Positions 4,033-7,001 of a DNA stretch of 7,001 bases are shown here, piece after piece (positions within the stretch are counted from its first letter, which is position 1; each line of letters starts with the position of its first letter). Source of the DNA: Candidatus Pacearchaeota archaeon (GTDB lineage Archaea; Nanobdellota; Nanobdellia; Pacearchaeales; GW2011-AR1); assembly GCA_026395855.1 (NCBI GenBank), contig JAPLXX010000026.1, positions 1 to 7,001 on the forward strand, read 5' to 3'. The notes beneath the pieces were generated by a model. That model was not told where the DNA came from. It was given only the letters and a program-made list of their open reading frames with translations, and ran no database searches. The translations under genes were made by a program, and so were the position numbers.

Positions 4033-5382
4033 ATGAAAAAAGAGGAATTTCCTTTAAAAGAAACCATCAAAAACGCTGCTGAAAAATTTCTGGAAGCTAC
4101 AAAAGAAAAAAGCGTTGTCATTGTAAGCCATTTTGACACAGACGGAATTTCCTCTGCTGCAATAATGATTAAAGCTTTGAAAAAAATGGATAAAAAGTTT
4201 TCTGTAAAAATCTTAAAAAGACTGGAAAAGGATTTTATTTATCAGCTTGAGAAAGATAAGCCTGTTATTTTTTTGGATTTGGCGTCAGGGATGCTTGATT
4301 CTATAAAAGACGCCGGGATTAAGGAGGTTTTTATCATAGATCATCACGAAATTATCCAGGAAGTTCCTGAAAATGTTACAATTGTAAACCCTATGCTGTA
4401 TGGAAAAGAAAACATAAGCGGTTCTGGTTTAACTTATCTATTTTGCAAGGAGATAAACCCTGAAAACAGCGCTTTTGCAAAACTTGCTGTTCTTGGAATG
4501 ATCGGAGACCTGATGGAATCTCATATAGACAAGCTTAACAATGGAATTCTTGAAGAAGGGGAAATAAAAAGAAAAAGAGGATTGCTGTTTTATCCGTCAA
4601 CAAGGCCGATAAACAAAGTTCTTGAATATAATTCCCAGCCATATATCCCGGGAATTACAGGAGATTCTTTGGGAGTTATAGAGCTTCTGAGAAGCGCCAG
4701 CATAGAGCCTGTAAACGGGAAATACAAAAGCATAATAGAGCTGACAGATGAAGAAATGAAAAAAATAGTGACAGCTATAATGCTGAGAAATCCTTCTACA
4801 AAAAATAAGGAAATAGTCGGCGATATTTTTCTTCTGAAATTTTTCAACAAGCTTGAAGATGCCCGGGAGCTTAGTGCAATGATAAACGCCTGCTCCAGGC
4901 TTGATGAACCAGAGGTTGCACTTCAGTTTTGCATGGAAATTCCGAATGCCAGAAAAAAAGCAGAAGCTATACATGTAAAATACAAGCAGCATTTAATTTC
5001 AGGGCTTGATTTTGTGAGAAGATCTGTGGAAAATGCAGATAAAATCTCCGGAAAAGGCTTTTTGATAATAAATGCAAGAGACAGCATAAAAGATACTGTT
5101 ATAGGAACAATTGCAAGCATTCTATCAAACTCCTCGATATATGAAGAAGGAACAATGATTACAACAATGGCTTATTACGAGAACAAAATAAAGGTTTCTG
5201 CCAGAAATGTCGGAAGAAAAGGAAGAAATGTCAGGGAAGTTCTGAATTCTATAGTTGAAGAAATAGGTGGTGATGTCGGCGGCCATGAATTTGCCGCAGG
5301 CTGCATGATTAGCCAGGAAAAAGAAAAAGATTTCATAGAGGCCCTGAAAAAAAGCTGTGAGATAGAATTGGTAAAGATTTGA
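4033..5382 (+). CDS. RecJ-like DHH/DHHA1 phosphoesterase (GAN-type, Cdc45-related)
   Basis: Archaeal RecJ-like proteins of this family include GAN, a single-strand exonuclease that associates with GINS and MCM at the replication fork and is related to eukaryotic Cdc45. The 449-residue protein has the DHH domain first: motif I SHFDTDGIS (residues 32-40, with D35 and D37), motif II IFLDLASG (D82), motif III IIDHHE (D103-H105) and motif IV GMIGDLMES (D159). A middle segment of about 150 residues follows, and then the DHHA1 domain with the nucleic-acid-binding GGHEFAAG motif at residues 416-423. All metal-binding positions I expect are present, so it should be catalytically competent rather than a Cdc45-like inactive form. 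It has no signal peptide or membrane segment. It lies 16 nt after rps15 without its own clear promoter, so co-transcription is likely. Exact substrate polarity cannot be told from sequence. Confidence 0.92.
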   Translation: MKKEEFPLKETIKNAAEKFLEATKEKSVVIVSHFDTDGISSAAIMIKALKKMDKKFSVKILKRLEKDFIYQLEKDKPVIFLDLASGMLDSIKDAGIKEVFIIDHHEIIQEVPENVTIVNPMLYGKENISGSGLTYLFCKEINPENSAFAKLAVLGMIGDLMESHIDKLNNGILEEGEIKRKRGLLFYPSTRPINKVLEYNSQPYIPGITGDSLGVIELLRSASIEPVNGKYKSIIELTDEEMKKIVTAIMLRNPSTKNKEIVGDIFLLKFFNKLEDARELSAMINACSRLDEPEVALQFCMEIPNARKKAEAIHVKYKQHLISGLDFVRRSVENADKISGKGFLIINARDSIKDTVIGTIASILSNSSIYEEGTMITTMAYYENKIKVSARNVGRKGRNVREVLNSIVEEIGGDVGGHEFAAGCMISQEKEKDFIEALKKSCEIELVKI

Positions 5383-5395
5383 AAAATTCAACTAA

Positions 5396-7001
5396 CTAAA
5401 ATAATTTTCTAAAAAAATCTTTAAATTTCTTGAGGGGGGACTTTTTTTCAATTTTACAAATACTTGAACATCCGTCTCCAGAAATATTATTTCCATCATC
5501 ACATTTCTCGGTTCCTTCTATTACTTTGTTGCCACATTGAGCAATATTAATCCAAGTTGGTTCTGAAAATCCAGAATTGCCTGCGTTATCCTCTACATAA
5601 CCACAAACCCATGAAGAAGAATTTAATATAATAGAGAATCCCCCAACCATTCTTCTGCTTCTTGGATTGTTTTGAGTATAAGAAGAAATATCTACGGGGC
5701 ATGCAACTCTTCTTCCTCCAGAATACGAATTTAAATAATATTTGTAACTAGACGCATTGCATCCGCTTTCATTATCTTGACATGAGATAAAGACCACCTT
5801 TTCAGATAAGAGAGAAATATTTAGTGAAGGAGGTATCATATCTCTATTCGTTCCTGCTGTAAATATGAGTTCATTAGAGTTTGCTGAGATTACTGAAATT
5901 TTCATTCCATTCTGGGTAGTAAAATTATCTCCAGGAAGTAAAAAAGAGGCACCTAATGAATCATAGGGTTCACCAGATGAATTCTTCGCTGGATGAAAGT
6001 CTCTTTCTAGAGGACTAACATCTAATAGGTAAGTTTCAGGAGCAGAAGACGTGAGATAGTCTCCATTTCTATTGATTAAAGGTTCATCCTGAACCCAATT
6101 GACCATAAGACCCCCATTTTTCATTCTATCACTTATTCTATAAGTTGTTTCGAAAACATCAAACCCATAAGGAATTCTATATTCTAAATAATATGTTCCA
6201 GTGTAATTGGTCCCGTTAACAATTCTAAAAGAGGGTATTTTTGCTATTTTTGCCCCTGTTTTTTCCAAGGGGGTTAGGGTATACATTTCGGAACCATGAA
6301 TAGTCAGAACATCAGTTGGAGGTATCCAACCAAGTAACTCTTTGGAGTAGGCGTTAAAATGTTTAGCAATTGCTTGTCCAGAGCCCATCACATCAAAAAG
6401 ATTGCCATAATAAAAGATGACACAATTTTCAGATAAATTTTTATTTTCACATTCGAGATAATTAGCATGACCTAAACCAAAATTATGCCCAAATTCATGT
6501 ATCTCAAGAAAAGGATCAAGTTCCGAGGAGAAATTAATATCTTTTATATCATGCCAACCAACAGATACATTATAAACTTGATTATTATAAGAATAAGATG
6601 TTTTACCTGTGGTTCCCTCCGCAAAAAAATTTGGGCAAGTAGCTCCAGAAATAAAGAAAAAATAAATGTGATCATATGTAAGGAATTTTGGACCTTCGTA
6701 AAAAATTAATTCATCCAAATCAGAAAAAAGACTTGGAGAACCACAATATGCATTATTGGGATTTTTATCTCCCTCTGAAGTTCGATTAAGAATATACCAA
6801 TTACTTATACTTCCGTTTATTGAAGTTTTTTCATAAGAAGCTTCCTTAAAATATCTATTAATCGTATTATTTTCACCAAAGAAATAGTTCTTTATTTCTT
6901 CTCTGGTAAGTTGTGGTTGTGGTGAATCAGGATATCTTATGAGGATAACTCTTATCTGTTCTAATGTTTGGTTTGTATTTGTTCTAGTCTTTGTGCACTG
7001 C
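5396..7001 (-). CDS. Secreted gametolysin-like (M11) zinc metalloprotease, C-terminal part (5' end outside window)
   Basis: The frame is open to the window edge, so 534 residues are visible and the signal peptide is not. The visible start (about residues 12-60: EQIRVILIRYPDSPQPQLTR, then KNYFF and NRYFKEASYEK) matches the propeptide-to-catalytic entry of M6/M11-type proteases. The zinc site HEFGHNFGLGH (6499-6467) is followed by the Met-turn FDVMG and HFNAYSKELLGW, typical of gametolysin. The C-terminal half is beta-rich. It contains a cysteine-bearing module ending WVCGYVEDNAGNSG, then a DUF4215/Myxococcus-type cysteine repeat (CGNKVIEGTEKCDDGNN, then SGDGCSSIC), and finishes with a basic amphipathic tail (KKFKDFFRKLF). 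About 16 N-x-S/T sequons suggest an N-glycosylated extracellular protein. The role is probably degradation of extracellular or host-surface protein. The gene converges on the DHH nuclease with a 13-bp gap. The protease class is secure; M11 versus M6-like is less so. Confidence 0.9.
   Translation of the reverse strand, partial: QCTKTRTNTNQTLEQIRVILIRYPDSPQPQLTREEIKNYFFGENNTINRYFKEASYEKTSINGSISNWYILNRTSEGDKNPNNAYCGSPSLFSDLDELIFYEGPKFLTYDHIYFFFISGATCPNFFAEGTTGKTSYSYNNQVYNVSVGWHDIKDINFSSELDPFLEIHEFGHNFGLGHANYLECENKNLSENCVIFYYGNLFDVMGSGQAIAKHFNAYSKELLGWIPPTDVLTIHGSEMYTLTPLEKTGAKIAKIPSFRIVNGTNYTGTYYLEYRIPYGFDVFETTYRISDRMKNGGLMVNWVQDEPLINRNGDYLTSSAPETYLLDVSPLERDFHPAKNSSGEPYDSLGASFLLPGDNFTTQNGMKISVISANSNELIFTAGTNRDMIPPSLNISLLSEKVVFISCQDNESGCNASSYKYYLNSYSGGRRVACPVDISSYTQNNPRSRRMVGGFSIILNSSSWVCGYVEDNAGNSGFSEPTWINIAQCGNKVIEGTEKCDDGNNISGDGCSSICKIEKKSPLKKFKDFFRKLF
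5442..5448 (+). terminator. Possible oligo-T terminator of the rps15-DHH transcript
   Basis: Seven T residues occur 60 bp after the DHH nuclease stop, within the antisense of the convergent protease gene. This is the first strong T tract downstream on this strand, consistent with archaeal intrinsic termination, but it also simply encodes lysines on the other strand. Confidence 0.25.

Noticed and set aside
4590..5391. Several minus-strand open frames within the DHH nuclease gene
   Set aside because: They overlap a fully conserved coding sequence on the other strand, have no promoter or motif, and are compositionally antisense.
6716..6718. TTG at 6718 as the start of the metalloprotease
   Set aside because: The frame stays open to the end of the window, and the upstream residues match the expected domain, including a VILIRYPD strand and SYEK. 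The gene is truncated by the window, not started here.
1..7001. CRISPR array, insertion sequence or toxin-antitoxin pair
   Set aside because: No regularly spaced repeats, transposase motifs or recognisable toxin/antitoxin families were found. The only repeats are the short ones around bud32 and tRNA-Gln.

Overview
The window looks archaeal and AT-rich. It carries an SRP54 M domain, a stand-alone Bud32 (KEOPS) kinase, a very short archaeal-type uS15 next to a RecJ-like DHH nuclease, a tRNA-Gln with an A1-U72 first pair, and several genes whose start codon lies about 25 bp downstream of a TATA-like box with no Shine-Dalgarno (leaderless style). The short proteins, the lone VKOR and the secreted M11-type protease would fit a DPANN-type lineage (Pacearchaeota/Woesearchaeota-like). 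That placement is inference; no rRNA is present to confirm it.

Layout. Positions 2-2078 (+) form a tight run: the 3' end of srp54, a small single-pass membrane protein of unknown function, a VKOR-family disulfide-forming membrane protein (ATGA overlap) and bud32. The bud32 gene is interrupted: the N-lobe and HGDLTTSN catalytic loop are in one frame and the DFG motif and C-lobe in another. The break coincides with a 34-bp insertion flanked by 7-bp direct repeats. Deleting one repeat unit restores the frame and a normal linker.

Positions 2079-2421 hold the least ordinary part of the window. A good TATA box is followed by four hairpins placed directly end to end (2117-2208), which run into tRNA-Gln(UUG) (2207-2279). 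The last 21 bp around the tRNA 3' end are repeated exactly 89 bp downstream (2349-2369), followed by an oligo-T tract. This resembles an attachment-site duplication or a small insertion at a tRNA 3' end.

Positions 2422-3541 hold a small helical protein of unknown function (+) converging, with an 8-bp 3' overlap, on a MinD/ParA-family ATPase (-). Positions 3678-5382 (+) hold rps15 followed closely by a RecJ-like DHH/DHHA1 phosphoesterase (GAN-type), a pairing known from other archaea. Positions 5396-7001 (-) hold the C-terminal part of a large secreted gametolysin-like (M11) metalloprotease with many N-glycosylation sequons and a C-terminal cysteine-rich DUF4215-type repeat. Its N-terminus lies beyond the window.

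How they fit together: SRP54, VKOR and the secreted cysteine-containing protease belong to export and envelope disulfide biology. uS15, tRNA-Gln and Bud32 belong to translation. The DHH nuclease belongs to replication and repair. No defence system, CRISPR array or complete mobile element is visible. The best candidates for something undescribed are the hairpin-chain leader of tRNA-Gln, the tRNA 3'-end duplication and the interrupted bud32.
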